62,000 nt of DNA from Symbiodinium natans (GCA_905221605.1 CAJNDS010000088.1:97501-159500); one strand, 5' to 3'; positions 39,858 through 50,575 are shown, counted from the first letter of the stretch. Made by a program: numbers and translations. The notes: a model not told the origin generated them from the letters alone.

Positions 39858-42270
39858 CCTAAACCTTATTCGTTGCAATAACACCTATTCGTTTAGGATC
39901 GGCGAGCCCTTCGTTTAGGATTTAAGCCTGAAATCCTATTCCTAAACCCAATTCGTTTAGGATTTAGGCGCTAAACCCTATTCCTAAACCTTATTCTTTA
40001 GGATTTAGGCCCTAAACCCCATTCGCTGAACCCTATTCTTTAGCATTTAGGCCTTAAACCCTATTCCTAACCCTATTCTTTAACATTTGGGCCCTAAACC
40101 CTATTCGCTAAGCCTTATTCTTTAGGATTTACCCCTAAACCCTCGTCGCGTTTAGGATTTAGCCCTAAACCCTCGTCGCTAAACCCTCGTCGTTTAGGAT
40201 TTAGACCCTAATTTTCCAGATTTTGGGCTCTAAACCCTATTCGTTTAGGATTTAGGCCCGAAACCCTATTCCTAAACCCTATTCGTTTAGGATTTAGGCC
40301 TGAAACCCTATTCGTTCAGGATTTAGCGGGCCTGGGAATAGGATTTAGCGAATAGGATTTGGCCTTCGTGGGGGGTACCCCAGGATTCGGGACAAAGTGG
40401 CCGATTCCAGCTTTAATTATGATAAAATTTAAATAGCAGAAATGACCCCCTCATTTTCCAGGTTATGGCTCTAAACCCTATTCGTTTAGGATTTAGGCCC
40501 GAAACCCTAGTCGCTAAACCCTATTCGTTTAGGATTTAGGCCCTAAACCCTATTCGTTTAGGATTTAAGCCCTAAATCCTAGTCGCTAAACCCTATTCGT
40601 TTAGGATTTAGGCCCTAAACCCTATTCGTTTAGGATTTAGGCCCTAAACCCTAGTCGCTAAACCCTATTCGTTTAGGATTTAGGCCCGAAACCCTATTCG
40701 TTTAGGATTTAGGCGCTAAACCCTAGTCGCTAAACCCTCTTCGTTTAGGATTTAGGCCCGAAACCCTGTTCGTTTAGGATTTAGGCCCTAAATCCTAGTC
40801 GCTAAACCCTATTCGTTTAGGATTTAGGCCCTAAACCCTATTCGTTTAGGATTTAGGCCCTAAATCCTAGTCGCTAAACCCTATTCGTTTAGGATTTAGG
40901 CCCTAAACCCTCTTCGTTTAGGATTTAGCGGGCCTAGGAATACGAATAGGATTTGGGCCTCCGTGGGGGGTACCCCAGGATTCGGGAAAAAGTGGCCGAT
41001 TCCAGCTTTAATTATGATAAAATTTAAATAGCAGAAATGACCCCCTCATTTTCCAGGTTATGGGCTCTAAACCCTAGTCGTTTAGGATTTAGGCCCTAAA
41101 CCCTAGTCGCTGAACCCTATTCGTTTAGGATTTAGGCCCTAAACCCTATTCGTTTAGGATTTAGGCCCTAAACCCTAGTCGCTAAACCCTAATCGTTTAG
41201 GACCTAAACTCTATTCGTTTAGGATTTAGGCCCTAAACCCTAGTCGCTAAACCCTATTCGTTTAGGATTTAGGCCCTAAACCCTATTCGTTTAGGATTTA
41301 GGCCCTAAACCCTAGTCGCTAAACCCTATTCGTTTAGGATTTAGGCCCGAAACCCTGTTCGTTTAGGATTTAGGCCCTAAATCCTAGTCGCTAAACCCTA
41401 TTCGTTTAGGATTTAGGCCCTAAACCCTATTCGTTTAGGATTTAGGCCCTAAACCCTAGTCGCTAAACCCTATTCGTTTAGGATTTAGACCCTAAACCCT
41501 ATTCGTTTAGGATTTAGCGGGCCTGGGAATAGGATTTAGCGAATAGGATTTGGGCCTCCGTGGGGGGTACCCCAGGATTCGGGAAAAAGTGGCCGATTCC
41601 AGCTTTAATTATGATAAAATTTAAATAGCAGAAAGGACCCCCTCATTTTCCAGGTTTTGGGCTCTAAACCCGATTCGTTTAGGATTTAGGCCCTAAACCC
41701 TAGTCGCTAAACCCTATTCGTTTAGGATTTAGGCCCGAAACCCTATTCGTTTAGGATTTAGCGGGCCTGGGAATAGGATTTAGCGAATAGGATTTGGGCC
41801 TCCGTGGGGGGTACCCTAGGATTCGGGAAAAAGTGGCCGATTCCAGCTTTAATTATGATAGAATTTAAATAGCAGAAATGACCCCCTCATTTTCCAGGTT
41901 ATGGGCTCTAAACCCTATTCGTTTAGGATTTAAGCCCTAAACCCTAGTCGCTAAACCCTATTCGTTTAGGATTTAGGCCCTAAACCCTATTCGTTTAGGA
42001 TTTAGGCCCTAAACCCTAGTCGCTAAACCCTATTCGTTTAGGATTTAGGCCCTAAACCCTATTCGTTTAGGATTTAGGCCCTAAACCCTAGTCGCTAAAC
42101 CCTATTCGTTTAGGATTTAGGCCCTAAACTCTATTCTTTAGGATTTAGGCCCTAAACCCTATTCCTAAACCTTATTCTTTAGGATTTAGGCCCTAAACCC
42201 TATTCGCTAAACCCTATTCTTTAGGATTTAGGCCCTAAACCCTATTCCTAAACCCTATTCGTTTAGGATT
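39858..42270. repeat. Palindromic TTTAGG-type satellite
   Basis: Tandem units such as CCCTATTCGTTTAGGATTTA followed by GGCCCTAAACCCTAGTCGC, each close to self-complementary. Four copies of a non-telomeric block of about 150 bp (starts near 40320, 40921, 41510, 41756) interrupt the array, giving higher-order spacing of about 600, 590 and 246 bp. A partial fifth block lies near 40203. Different from host TTTAGGG arrays in its TTCG/GTCG spacers. Confidence 0.9.
40320..41908. repeat. Four conserved 150-bp blocks inside the satellite
   Basis: Each has GCGGGCCTGGGAATA, GGGGGGTACCCCAGGATTCG (itself palindromic around GGTACC), an AT-rich core TTTAATTATGATAAAATTTA, AGCAGAAATGACCCCCTCAT and TTTTCCAGGTTATGGGCTCT. 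Near-identical copies. Function unknown. Confidence 0.88.
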
Positions 42271-42309
42271 TTGGGTACAGGTTTTTGAATGACCACAGCT
42301 TTTGGGGTT

Positions 42310-42322
42310 TATATTATATATA
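42310..42322 (+). promoter_or_regulatory. TATATA-like motif upstream of a plus-strand start
   Basis: ATATTATATATAGG lies about 30-40 bp before the ATG at 42354. AT-rich in a GC-rich context. Weak evidence. Confidence 0.25.
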
Positions 42323-42353
42323 GGCAGTACTGCCTTCGACCCAATGCTTAGCG

Positions 42354-42489
42354 ATGGCACGGCCGAAACGTTACAGTGCGACAGTGTTTGACCACGTGGC
42401 AAATGCTCTGTCTGTGCGAATGCCTTCAGAAGCCGAAAAGGCAGCGGGTTCGGTGGGCGGGGGCGCGAAGCCCCGCCCACCACCGCTGA
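42354..42489 (+). CDS. First exon of a plus-strand gene
   Basis: ATG-led plus frame MARPKRYSATVFDHVANALS then VRMPSEAEKAAGSVGGG. Basic start, then helical, then Gly/Pro. It ends at GCTGAG before a TTTAGGG array. Likely continued by the plus exon at 42725. Confidence 0.55.
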
Positions 42490-42606
42490 GTTTAGGGTTT
42501 AGGGTTTAGGGTTTAGGGTTTAGGGTTTAGGGTTTAGGGTTTAGGGTTTAGGGTTTAGGGTTTAGGGTTTAGGGTTTAGGGTTTAGGGTTTAGGGTTTAG
42601 GGTTTG
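42490..42606. repeat. Perfect TTTAGGG array
   Basis: About 16 uniform units directly after the exon. Confidence 0.96.
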
Positions 42607-42724
42607 GGCTTTAGGCTTTAGGCGTTTAGGGTTCAGGGCTTAGAGTTTGGTGTGTAGGGGGAAATTACGGTTCTTGGAGCAGTTTTGGGGGTTTCTGCGC
42701 TTTGTAGCTCTACCCTTTTTACTG

Positions 42725-42800
42725 ATCTCGAACATGACAGAAAGTGTGGCCCTGCCAGTCTGCACAACCGCTCCTACTTCTGAGTCCAGGCGCGGAACGG
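42725..42800 (+). CDS. Exon-like island on the plus strand
   Basis: Plus frame MTESVALPVCTTAPTSESRR then GTGC, ending at GTTGTGG. Same strand as 42354-42489. Confidence 0.52.
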
Positions 42801-43391
42801 GTTGTGGGGTTTAGGGTCTGAGGGCTCTCGAGGGTTGCGTTTTGGGGTTTGGGGGCGCTGGAGGTTTTAGGGCTGCTTTTTGGAGGAGTGAGGGGGGGGA
42901 AGGTAGTTGAGCATCTAGGGCATCACCATGGTATGGGGGGCTGGGAGTTAGGCTCTTTTGTCTTTTTGGTGGGGGGAGGAGGGGGACCTAAACCCTAAAC
43001 CCTAAACCCTAAACCCTAGACCCCCTTTAGATCCTTGTCAGCTCTCCAGTTCCTAAAGGGTTAGAGAGTTGCTCATGGACCTTTGAGAAATCATGGTTTC
43101 GGGTTCCGCGCTTCAGGTTCAGGATGTAGGGTCTAGGGTTGGTAGGGAGTTTAGGGCTTAGGGTTTAGGGTTTCGGGTTCCGGGCTTAGGGTTTACGATG
43201 TACGGTTTAGGGTTGGGTTAGGGGGTTAGGGGGTTAGGGGGTTTAGGGGGTGTGGGGGGTTCACAGTTTAGGGTTCAGGGTTTAGGGTTTATAGGGTTTA
43301 GGGTGTATAGAGTTTACCGGGTTTAGGGTTTAGGGTTTAGGGTTTAGGGTTTAGGGTTTGGGGTTTAGGGTTTAGGGTTTAGGGTTTCGGG

Positions 43392-43465
43392 CCGAGGCGC
43401 GTCTTGCCCTCCAGAAGCTCTAAGCCGAAACGAGCCTGGCGCGGGCTTGTTCTTTCTTGTGCAGG
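43392..43465 (-). CDS. Exon-like island, unknown protein
   Basis: Minus frame QERTSPRQARFGLELLEGKT then RLGP. Immediately followed by a solo family 1 MITE end (43467-43499). Confidence 0.5.
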
Positions 43466-43589
43466 GTCTACTCGGAAGCTCTGATGACTTAGTAAGTCTG
43501 GGGGGCGTAGGGTTCTAGAGCTTTTTGGGCTGTAGGGTGTGCAAAGCCTACACCCTAAACCGTAAACCCTAAATCGCAACCGCCCTAAA

Positions 43590-43695
43590 GCCTCGTATAG
43601 GGCTTTTGCAACGTCCGAGGAGACCCGAAGCCGGAAGAGGTCCGAACACCCCCAGACCCCCGAACTTCTTGGCATGGAACTTGCCGATCTTGCTC
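43590..43695 (-). CDS. Exon-like island, unknown protein
   Basis: Minus frame SKIGKFHAKKFGGLGVFGPL then PASGLLGRCKSPIRG. A basic start of uncertain identity. An internal GTCTGG could end the exon early. Confidence 0.5.
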
Positions 43696-43776
43696 CTAGG
43701 GTTTAGGGTTTAGGGTTTAGGGTTTACGGTTTAGGGTTTAGGGTTTAGGGTTTAGGGTTTAGGGTTTAGGGTTTAG

Positions 43777-43840
43777 GAAACGCACTTGTAGCAAACCATG
43801 TTCGTCCCCCCCAGCTTTGCCAGCGACCGACAGCTTTGAG
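43777..43840 (-). CDS. Exon-like island, unknown protein
   Basis: Minus frame AQSCRSLAKLGGRTWFATSA. Confidence 0.5.
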
Positions 43841-44089
43841 CGTAAACCACCCTAGGCTTCGGGTTTAGGGGTTCGGGGGTTTAGGGTTTGGGTTGTTAGG
43901 GCTGAAAGGGTGTAGGGTTTTAGGTGTTAGGGCAGGTTTATGAGTGTCGGGTTTAGGGGTTTAGGGTTTAGGGATTTAGGGATGTAGGGTTTCGCGGTTT
44001 AGGGACTTAATATAGGATTTAGGGTTTAGGGTTTAGGGTTTAGAGTTTAGGGTTTAGGGTTTAGGGTTTAGGGTTTAGGGTTTAGGGTG

Positions 44090-44172
44090 TTCTCCAAGCC
44101 CTCGACGCCGAACAACGCACGGCGGTTCCACCATGAGCTCCTTGTCCTGCTGCTTTCTTGAGGCGGGCAGCT
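44090..44172 (-). CDS. Exon-like island, unknown protein
   Basis: Minus frame LPASRKQQDKELMVEPPCVV then RRRGLGEH, after a CCTTCCAG acceptor. Confidence 0.6.
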
Positions 44173-44394
44173 GGAAGGAGAAGAGGGTCTCAGGTTTAGG
44201 GTTTAGGGTTTAGGGTTCAGGGTTCAGGGTTTAGGGTTTAGGGTGAAGGGTTTAGGGTTTAGGGTTTAGGGTTTAGGGTTTAGGGTTTAAGGGAGGGATG
44301 GTTTCAGGGTTAGGGGTTAGGGTTTGGTTTTGATGGCTTTTAGGGGGGCTCGGGGGATAAATAGGGGTTGAGAGTCGAGGCATTGAGCACGTTT

Positions 44395-44445
44395 CCAGAG
44401 AGCCCGCCAAGACGAGACGGAGTTTGCGGGATGGACGAGTTCAGG
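44395..44445. CDS. Exon-like island, strand unclear
   Basis: Plus EHVSREPAKTRRSLRDGRVQ or minus ELVHPANSVSSWRALWKRAQ. Both open. Confidence 0.35.
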
Positions 44446-44564
44446 GTTCAGGGTTTAGGGTTTAGGGTTTAGGGTTTAGGACTTAGGGTTTAGGGTTTAG
44501 GGTTTAGGGCTCAGGCTTTCGGATTTTGAGTTGAAGGTTCGTAGGGCTTGGAAGAGTGGCAAAC

Positions 44565-44618
44565 ATGCGCTTCTGGCCTTTCGAAGACAGAGTTGGCAGA
44601 ACAAAGCCTGAACGGCCT
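44565..44618. CDS. Exon-like island, strand unclear
   Basis: Plus MRFWPFEDRVGRTKPERPEP or minus VQALFCQLCLRKARSACLP. Confidence 0.35.
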
Positions 44619-44727
44619 GAACCCTAAACCCTCAACCCTAAACCCCTAAACCCTCTCTCCGCCATCTCAAGTCCGGAGTCCAGAACTAAGAGCCATCCCT
44701 AAACCCTAAACCCTAAACCCTAAACCC

Positions 44728-44789
44728 TAAGAGCAAGACTGTGGCGTCCTCGAGCCTCTTGTAGATAAGCTCCTGGAACTCTCCTGGTC
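44728..44789 (-). CDS. Exon-like island, unknown protein
   Basis: Minus frame RPGEFQELIYKRLEDATVLL. Clear. Confidence 0.63.
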
Positions 44790-45059
44790 TTAGACCCTAA
44801 ACCGTTCGAACTTTAGGGGATTCGGGTTTAGGGTGTAGGGTTTGTTAGGGAGGTGGGATCTAGGCTTTGGGGTTTGTGGTTTAGGGCTCAGAACCCGAGT
44901 TCAGGGTTGAGGATTGGGGATTAAAGGATGATGGGTTAGGGTTCAGTGCAGGGACTAAGGATCCAGGGTTCAGGGTTGGGGATGTAGTGGCCACAACAAA
45001 ACCCCCTAAGCCCTAAACCCCTAAACCCTAAACCCCAAACCCTAAACCCTGAATCCTAC

Positions 45060-45200
45060 CTCTTAGTATCGGCCCTTACAAGGGGACCCCTTATGTTCCC
45101 GTTATATACCCTAAACAACACAAGGGCCCATACGTCAAAACCCTTTAAAGAGGGTAAGGGACCATCCCTTGAGGGGCCATGAAACTACCCTTGGATACAC
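45060..45200 (+). mobile_element. MITE-like family 4, copy 2
   Basis: Aligns with 11440-11600 over TATCGGCCCTTA, ACCCCTTAT, GGGCCCATAC and AAAGAGG. Its TTGAGGGGCCATGAAACTAC end is inverted relative to 11277-11300. Confidence 0.52.
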
Positions 45201-45419
45201 CCCGAACCCCAAAACACTAAACCCAAGCCGCGTGGTGCCCTCGCATATTTGGCTCGGCTTTGGGGACGGCTTGAGGTTTAAGGCTTCAGGGAACAGGGTT
45301 TCGGGTTCAGGGTTCAGGGTTCAGGGTTTAGGGTTTAGGGTTTAGGGTTTAGGGTTTAGGGTTTAGGGTTTAGGGCTTGGTGTTATGTGCACCTGGGATA
45401 AGCTAGTTTGGCCAAGCAG

Positions 45420-45492
45420 ACATGTCGACCTCAACTCTGACCAGCAACCGCAGCAACCGCAGTTCAAGCAGTACGCAAGCCCCATGATCCTT
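45420..45492 (+). CDS. Exon-like island on the plus strand, Gln-rich
   Basis: Plus frame HVDLNSDQQPQQPQFKQYAS then PMIL, between an AGCAG acceptor and a canonical GTAAGA donor at 45493. Confidence 0.6.
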
Positions 45493-45722
45493 GTAAGACT
45501 GTAACACCCTAAACCCTAAACTCGAACCCCCTAAACTCTCAACCTCAAAGTCGTGAACCCTAAAACCTACTGCCCCGCATTTAAACCCTACACCGTAGCC
45601 CTAAACCCTAAACCCTAAACCGTAACCCTAAACCCTAAACCCTAAACCCTAAACCCTAAACCCTAACCCTAAACCCTAAACCCTAAACCCTAAACCCTGC
45701 AAACCCTAACACCCCCCAAAGT

Positions 45723-45800
45723 AGCGGGCCTGACACCTCGTCCTCCACCCGCAGCACCGCCTTGGTCAGCCGAAGGAGCTCGGACCAGTCCTCCACGGTG
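45723..45800 (-). CDS. Exon-like island, unknown protein
   Basis: Minus frame VEDWSELLRLTKAVLRVEDE then VSGPL. Clear and helical. Confidence 0.66.
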
Positions 45801-46245
45801 TAGGGTTTAGGGTTTAGGGTTTAGGGTTTAGGGTTTAGGGTTTAGGGTTTAGGGTTTGGGGTTTAGGGTTCAGGGTTCAGGGTTCAGGGTTCAGGGTTCA
45901 GGGTTCAGGGTTTAGGGTTTAGGGTTTAGGGTAAGCTTTTGGGGGGATTTGGGGGTTTTTCGGGGCTGTTGGGGTTCAGGGCTTTAGGGTTTTAGGGTTG
46001 AGGGTTTCAGGTTTTAGGGTTGTGGGGTTCTAGAGATTTTAGGGCTTTGGAAGTCTCGGGTTCAGGGTTTAGGGTTGTGGGGCTTAGGGGATGGCGCAGG
46101 ATCCAGAACGGGGTTCTACCGTAGTGCTGTCAACGTACCTGAATCCTGCAAACCCTCTAAAACCCCTAAACCCCTAACCTCCCTGAATCCCCCTGATCCC
46201 TCTGAACCCTCCTGGACCCCCCCTAAAACCCCCAAAGCCCAGAAA

Positions 46246-46342
46246 CCCTTAACCCTGAAAGCACTTCCTAAACCCTAAACCCTAAACCTTAACCCTGAAA
46301 GCACTTCCTAAACCCTAAACCCTAAACCCTGAAAGCACTTCC
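46246..46342. repeat. Triplicated CCTGAAAGCACTTCC
   Basis: Three copies separated by CCTAAACCCTAAACC units, so a telomeric block and its unique neighbour were copied together. Confidence 0.85.
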
Positions 46343-46349
46343 CCTTTTT

Positions 46350-46417
46350 GAAGCACCCCAGTCCAGTTCCGTTGGGCCATCGGGTGCTGCTGGCAGCGTC
46401 AGGCGAGGGTCGTCCTG
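46350..46417 (-). CDS. Exon-like island, unknown protein
   Basis: Minus frame QDDPRLTLPAAPDGPTELDW then GAS. Confidence 0.62.
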
Positions 46418-46788
46418 CGCCCGAGGGCTTAAGTCTAGGGTTTGCGGTCTAGGGAATAGGGTTTAGGGTTTTTTGGGTTCAGGGTACCCTAGACCCTAAG
46501 GGTGTAGATGGCATTTACGGTTTCGGGGTTCAAGACTTTTGGCGTCTAGGAGTAGTTCGGCTCTAACTAGGGAGGTTTCGGGGCGAGGGTTGAAGGTTTC
46601 TGCTGGGGGCTGAAGGTTTGAGGTCTGGGCTTGCAAACCCTTGTGGGTTTAGGGTTTAGGGTTTAGGGTTTAGGGTTTAGGGTTTAGGGTTTAGGGCTTA
46701 GGGCTTAGGGCTTAGGGCTTAGGGTTTAGGGTCTAGGGTTTAGGGTTTAGGGTTTAGGGTTTAGGGTTTAGGGCCTAGACCCTCTCAA

Positions 46789-46838
46789 GCCTCACGAAGG
46801 AAACAAGAGGGCTCTCTCAGCTCCCCTGGTTGCGGGTC
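46789..46838 (-). CDS. Short exon-like island
   Basis: Minus frame DPQPGELREPSCFLREA. Confidence 0.5.
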
Positions 46839-47337
46839 GAGGGTTTAGGGTTTAGGGTTAAACCTTAAGCCATCAACTCGTGAACTCTGAGCCCTAACCC
46901 CAAAACCCTGAACCCTCGACCTCGCCCCCTGAACCTACACAACCCCGCCCCGCCACACCATCAACAACCCTAATCTCCCAAATCCCAAACCCTGAAGCCT
47001 ACACCTTCAACCCTTAACCCTAAACTCCTGAACCCTAGGCCCTGAACCCCAAGCCCGAAGCCCTAAACTCCTGAACCCTAAACCCTAAACCATCAACTTA
47101 GAAGGAGCTCATGGTCAACCAAAGTTAAGGAGGCTTCGGGTTTAGGGTTTAGGAGTTTAGGGTTTTGGGCTTAGGGCTTAGGGTTTAGGAGTTTAGGCGC
47201 AGAGTTTAAGGGTAGAGAGAGGGTTAGCCCCTGAGCCCTGAAGCCTGAACTCGAAGCCGTCGTCACACCTACCCCCTAAACCCTAAACCCTAAACCCTAA
47301 ACCCTAAACCCTAAACCCTAAACCCTAAACCCTGAAG

Positions 47338-47393
47338 TAACCATGAACGAACGCTGAGCATGGCTCCGATCAAGCTATCTGCCTCCGCCCCCA
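47338..47393 (-). CDS. Exon-like island, unknown protein
   Basis: Minus frame LGAEADSLIGAMLSVRSWL. Confidence 0.58.
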
Positions 47394-47476
47394 AGATAGA
47401 AACATTAAAACCTTGAACCCTAAGCACTAAACCCTAAACCCAAAATCCTAAACCCTAAACCCTAAACCCTAAACCC

Positions 47477-47527
47477 TGCAAAATGTCCCGGAAGGTGGGC
47501 CGCTCCGCGCGAAAGCGGGCCATATCC
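47477..47527 (-). CDS. Exon-like island, unknown protein
   Basis: Minus frame DMARFRAERPTFRDILQ, ending TTGCAG before GGTTTAGG. Confidence 0.6.
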
Positions 47528-47697
47528 TGATAGGGTCTTAGGCGGCGGTTTAGGGCACCGGGTTTGGGGTTTAGGGTGTAGGGTTTAGGGTTTAAGGTTT
47601 AGGGTTTAGGGTTTAGGGTTTAGGGCTTGGGGCTTAGGGGTTGAGGGCGCGTTCCTTCTGAGCAACCATTCCGTCAAGGTGGTGAGACCCAGCAGCG

Positions 47698-47756
47698 CTA
47701 GGCCTCCTCGGAGAACTGGAATTCCACGTACCTGTCACAGTTGAGGGACTTGACTG
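47698..47756 (-). CDS. Possible terminal exon with stop
   Basis: Minus frame VKSLNCDRYVEFQFSEEA then TAG at 47700-47698. Another open frame exists, so the terminal assignment is tentative. Confidence 0.48.
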
Positions 47757-48063
47757 GAGACCCCAAACAGGGTTTAGGGTTTAGGGTTTAGGGTTTAGGG
47801 CCACAGTTGAGGGTACTATACCCTTGAACCCTCAACCCTGACTCTCCCAAAAAAAACGGAAAGTCAGTGCTTTACCGGAAAGTCAGTGCTTGGGTTTAGG
47901 ATTTAGGGTTTAGGGCTTAGGGTTTAGGGTTTAATATACTCGGAAGGTGCATCTCACTCAAGCGAGTCATACTCCGACCCCTAAGCCTGTGTCCCTAAGA
48001 GCTGCCATTAAAATTCCCTAAACCCCTAAAGCCTAAACCCCGATGCCCTTGGGTACAATCGTC

Positions 48064-48160
48064 CTTTGACTGATCAACGCGCGAGGGCCGTGACTGACAG
48101 CGCACTTGTCGAAGACGGGCTGGTTCTTGACAAAGTCCCATCGGCGCGGCTGTGCGGCAG
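48064..48160 (-). CDS. Exon-like island, unknown protein
   Basis: Minus frame RRWDFVKNQPVFDKCAVSHG then PRALISQR. Clear. Confidence 0.65.
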
Positions 48161-48615
48161 AAGACCTGGCAGGCTTTTGGGGTTTAGGGTTTAGGGTTTA
48201 GGGCTTAGGGTTTCGGGTTTAGGGTTTAGGGATTCGGGCTTAGGACTCTCTCAACCCCCTCCCCAAACAGGGATTAGTAGGGTTGACGGCCCTAAACCCT
48301 AAAACCCTACAACCCTAAAACGCGAGAACCCTAGAACCCCAGAACCCCAGACCCTGAACTCGACAAACCCCAAGCCCGAAATGGCTCAACTGCTAAACCA
48401 CAAAAACCCTAAACCCGAAACCCCAAACCCTCAACCCTGGACCCTCAACCCTGGACCCTAAACCCTAAAGCCTAAACCGCTTACCCAACCCAGGGTTCTG
48501 GGGTTTTAAGTTAGGCCGGAGATTCTGAACCCTCAACCCTTAACCCGAAAACCTAGACCTAAACCCCAAACCCTACAGCCCAAACGCTAGCCATAAACCC
48601 TAAATCCTAAACCCT

Positions 48616-48681
48616 CAAGGAGGAAATCTCGGAAGACCCCGTGAAAACTGCGGCAGATGAAGGACAACGAACCGGCAGGCC
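48616..48681. CDS. Exon-like island, strand unclear
   Basis: Plus KEEISEDPVKTAADEGQRTG or minus ACRFVVLHLPQFSRGLPRFP. Plus looks slightly better. Confidence 0.38.
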
Positions 48682-48841
48682 CCCCCCCCCCCAGAATCCG
48701 CAGATACAAAAGCCCCCTCAAGTGCGCATAAGGGTTAACTATATACTGGGGGGGAATTTCATATTAGGGTGCAGGGGGGTTAACATGAGGGGGAGGGGAT
48801 CTTAAACCCGAAACCCTAAACCCTAAACCCTAAAACCCCCA

Positions 48842-48930
48842 AAAAGCACACGCCGCCAGCACACTGCCGGCCCTGAAGAGCTCGAGGTCTCCTCCGCAGG
48901 AGTGGCCTAAGGCACAGCTTCTGAGCCATG
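48842..48930 (-). CDS. Possible first exon with basic N-terminus
   Basis: ATG at 48929 on minus gives MAQKLCLRPLLRRRPRALQG, an Arg-rich, acid-free start like a mitochondrial or plastid transit peptide. All three minus frames are open, so uncertain. Confidence 0.38.
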
Positions 48931-48999
48931 CGGGCAGGTTTTAAGGGTTTAGGGTTTAGGATTTAGGGTTTAGGGTTTAGGGTTTAGGGTTTAGGGTTG

Positions 49000-49370
49000 G
49001 GTTTAGGGTTTAGGCCTAAACCCTCTCTTTCAGAAACGCATTTGAAGCCTAACAAACTTCGGTCAATCGCCGACCGGTGTTGCTCAAAGTTCCGTCAATC
49101 GGCCACAAAAGCGTTGTTCAAAACTCCAATCGGCTCCGGCGTTCCAAAACCCTAATAGGGCTTAGGGTTCAGGGTTTAGGGTTAGGGTTTATGTTTCAAC
49201 GGCAGATGGGTCAAGGTGGGGAGACAACTGACACATCTGTAGGGGATAGGATTAGGGACCCCCGGGATATATGGTCACGGGCTCTGGGGCCCTACCCCCC
49301 CCCCCACCCCCCATGGTATCCCCCCCCCAATGGTATGCCCCCTCTCCCCCTCCACCTAAACCTTAAACCC
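49000..49370. other. Low-complexity stretch, no gene seen
   Basis: Degenerate TTTAGGG units, C-runs and TCGGCCACAAAA-type sequence. No convincing exon. Confidence 0.5.
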
Positions 49371-49810
49371 TTACCCCTAACCCACCAACCGCACCCACTA
49401 CCACAGGGGGGGGGGGGGGGAGGCGCGGACTTTAAACCCCAAACCCGAACCCCCACCACAGGGGGGGGTGGGCGCGGGGGTATTAACCTTAAACCCTAGC
49501 GATATTAAACCTTAAACCCTGAAGCCCGAACCACACCCACACCACAGGGGGAGCGCGGGGTTATTAAACCTTAAACCCTGAAGCCCCAACCACACCCACA
49601 CCACAGGGGGGACACGGGGGTATTAAACCTTAAACCCTAACGCCCCAAACCACACCCACACCGCAGGAGGGGCGCGGGGTTAGTAAACCTTAAACCCTGA
49701 ACCCACAACCACACCCACACCACAGGGTCGGCGCGGGGGTGCGCCCTAACCCTTAAACCTTCAACCCTAACCCCCCAACAACACCCACACCGCAGGGGGA
49801 GGGGGGGGGG
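49370..49810. repeat. About 61-bp minisatellite
   Basis: Six to seven copies of a unit with AAACCTTAAACCCTGA, CCACACCCACACCACAGGGG and GCGCGGGG. Period about 61 bp from the CACACC cores near 49541, 49602, 49663, 49723 and 49788. Confidence 0.88.
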
Positions 49811-49990
49811 TGGGGGTAGGGATACAAGGGAGGGTGGCGGGATACCATGGGGGTGGGGGGGGGGGGGTGGGCGTGGCAGCCCTGGACCATATATAAGAAG
49901 GGTTGACTTCTCTGGGCCGACCCGACCTAGGAATCTGGGTCCAGTTGGGTACCGCCGCTCCAGGACGATGCAAGTCCGGGACCCCAGCAC
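49811..49990. other. G-rich stretch with inverted CCATGGTATCCC motif
   Basis: GGGATACCATGGGGGTGGG faces CCCATGGTATCCCCC at 49306-49325, so the minisatellite lies between inverted C/G-rich arms. GACCATATATAAG near 49886 parallels GGATATATGGTC at 49262. Confidence 0.55.
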
Positions 49991-50159
49991 CCGACCCTGA
50001 GCCCTCCCTAAACCCTAAACCCGAAACCCTAAACCCTAAACCCGAAACCCTAAAACCTAAACCCCAAAACCCGAAACCCTAAACCCTAAACCCTCAACCC
50101 CCAACCCTCAACCTGAGGGTTTAGGGGGTTGAGGGCTTTGGGTTTTGGGGTTTTGGGCT

Positions 50160-50273
50160 TCGCGCATCTGAGCGCTTGACGAACTGGCGCCACCCGAGAT
50201 GCGGGTGGAAGATGGCGGTAGGCCTGCCAGGCACGCAAGCAACACCCTGGATTGCTTCAGGTGACGCACGCAA
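50160..50273 (-). CDS. Exon-like island, unknown protein
   Basis: Minus frame ASPEAIQGVACVPGRPTAIF then HPHLGWRQFVKRSDAR. Clear. Confidence 0.63.
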
Positions 50274-50334
50274 ATGAAGGGTTTAGGGTTTAGGGTTTCG
50301 GGTTTAGGGTTTAGGGTCAAGGGTCTAGGGTTTA

Positions 50335-50575
50335 GGGGTGACCCAGGCGTCCCAAGTGTCGAACGTGTCCCGAAATGACACAAGCGTGTCCCAAATAACC
50401 CGTCCGACGTCCCACGTGACCAAAGTGTCCCAAGAGTCCCGGGTGATGCAAGTGACCCAAGCAATCGCAAGTCTCTTTTGTTGCAAGCGTCCCGAGCATC
50501 CCAAGTGCCCCAGGTATCCTAAGTGTCCCGAATGACCGAAGTTTTCCAAGTGACTCAAGTGTGAAAGTCTTAAGT
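50335..50575. repeat. CAAGTGTCCC decamer-like repeat
   Basis: About 20 degenerate copies of CAAGTGTCCC/CAAGTGACCC. Open frames on both strands are repeat-derived. Confidence 0.85.

Noticed and set aside
39858-42270. CRISPR array
   Set aside because: Repeats are tandem and palindromic without unique spacers, in a eukaryotic context.
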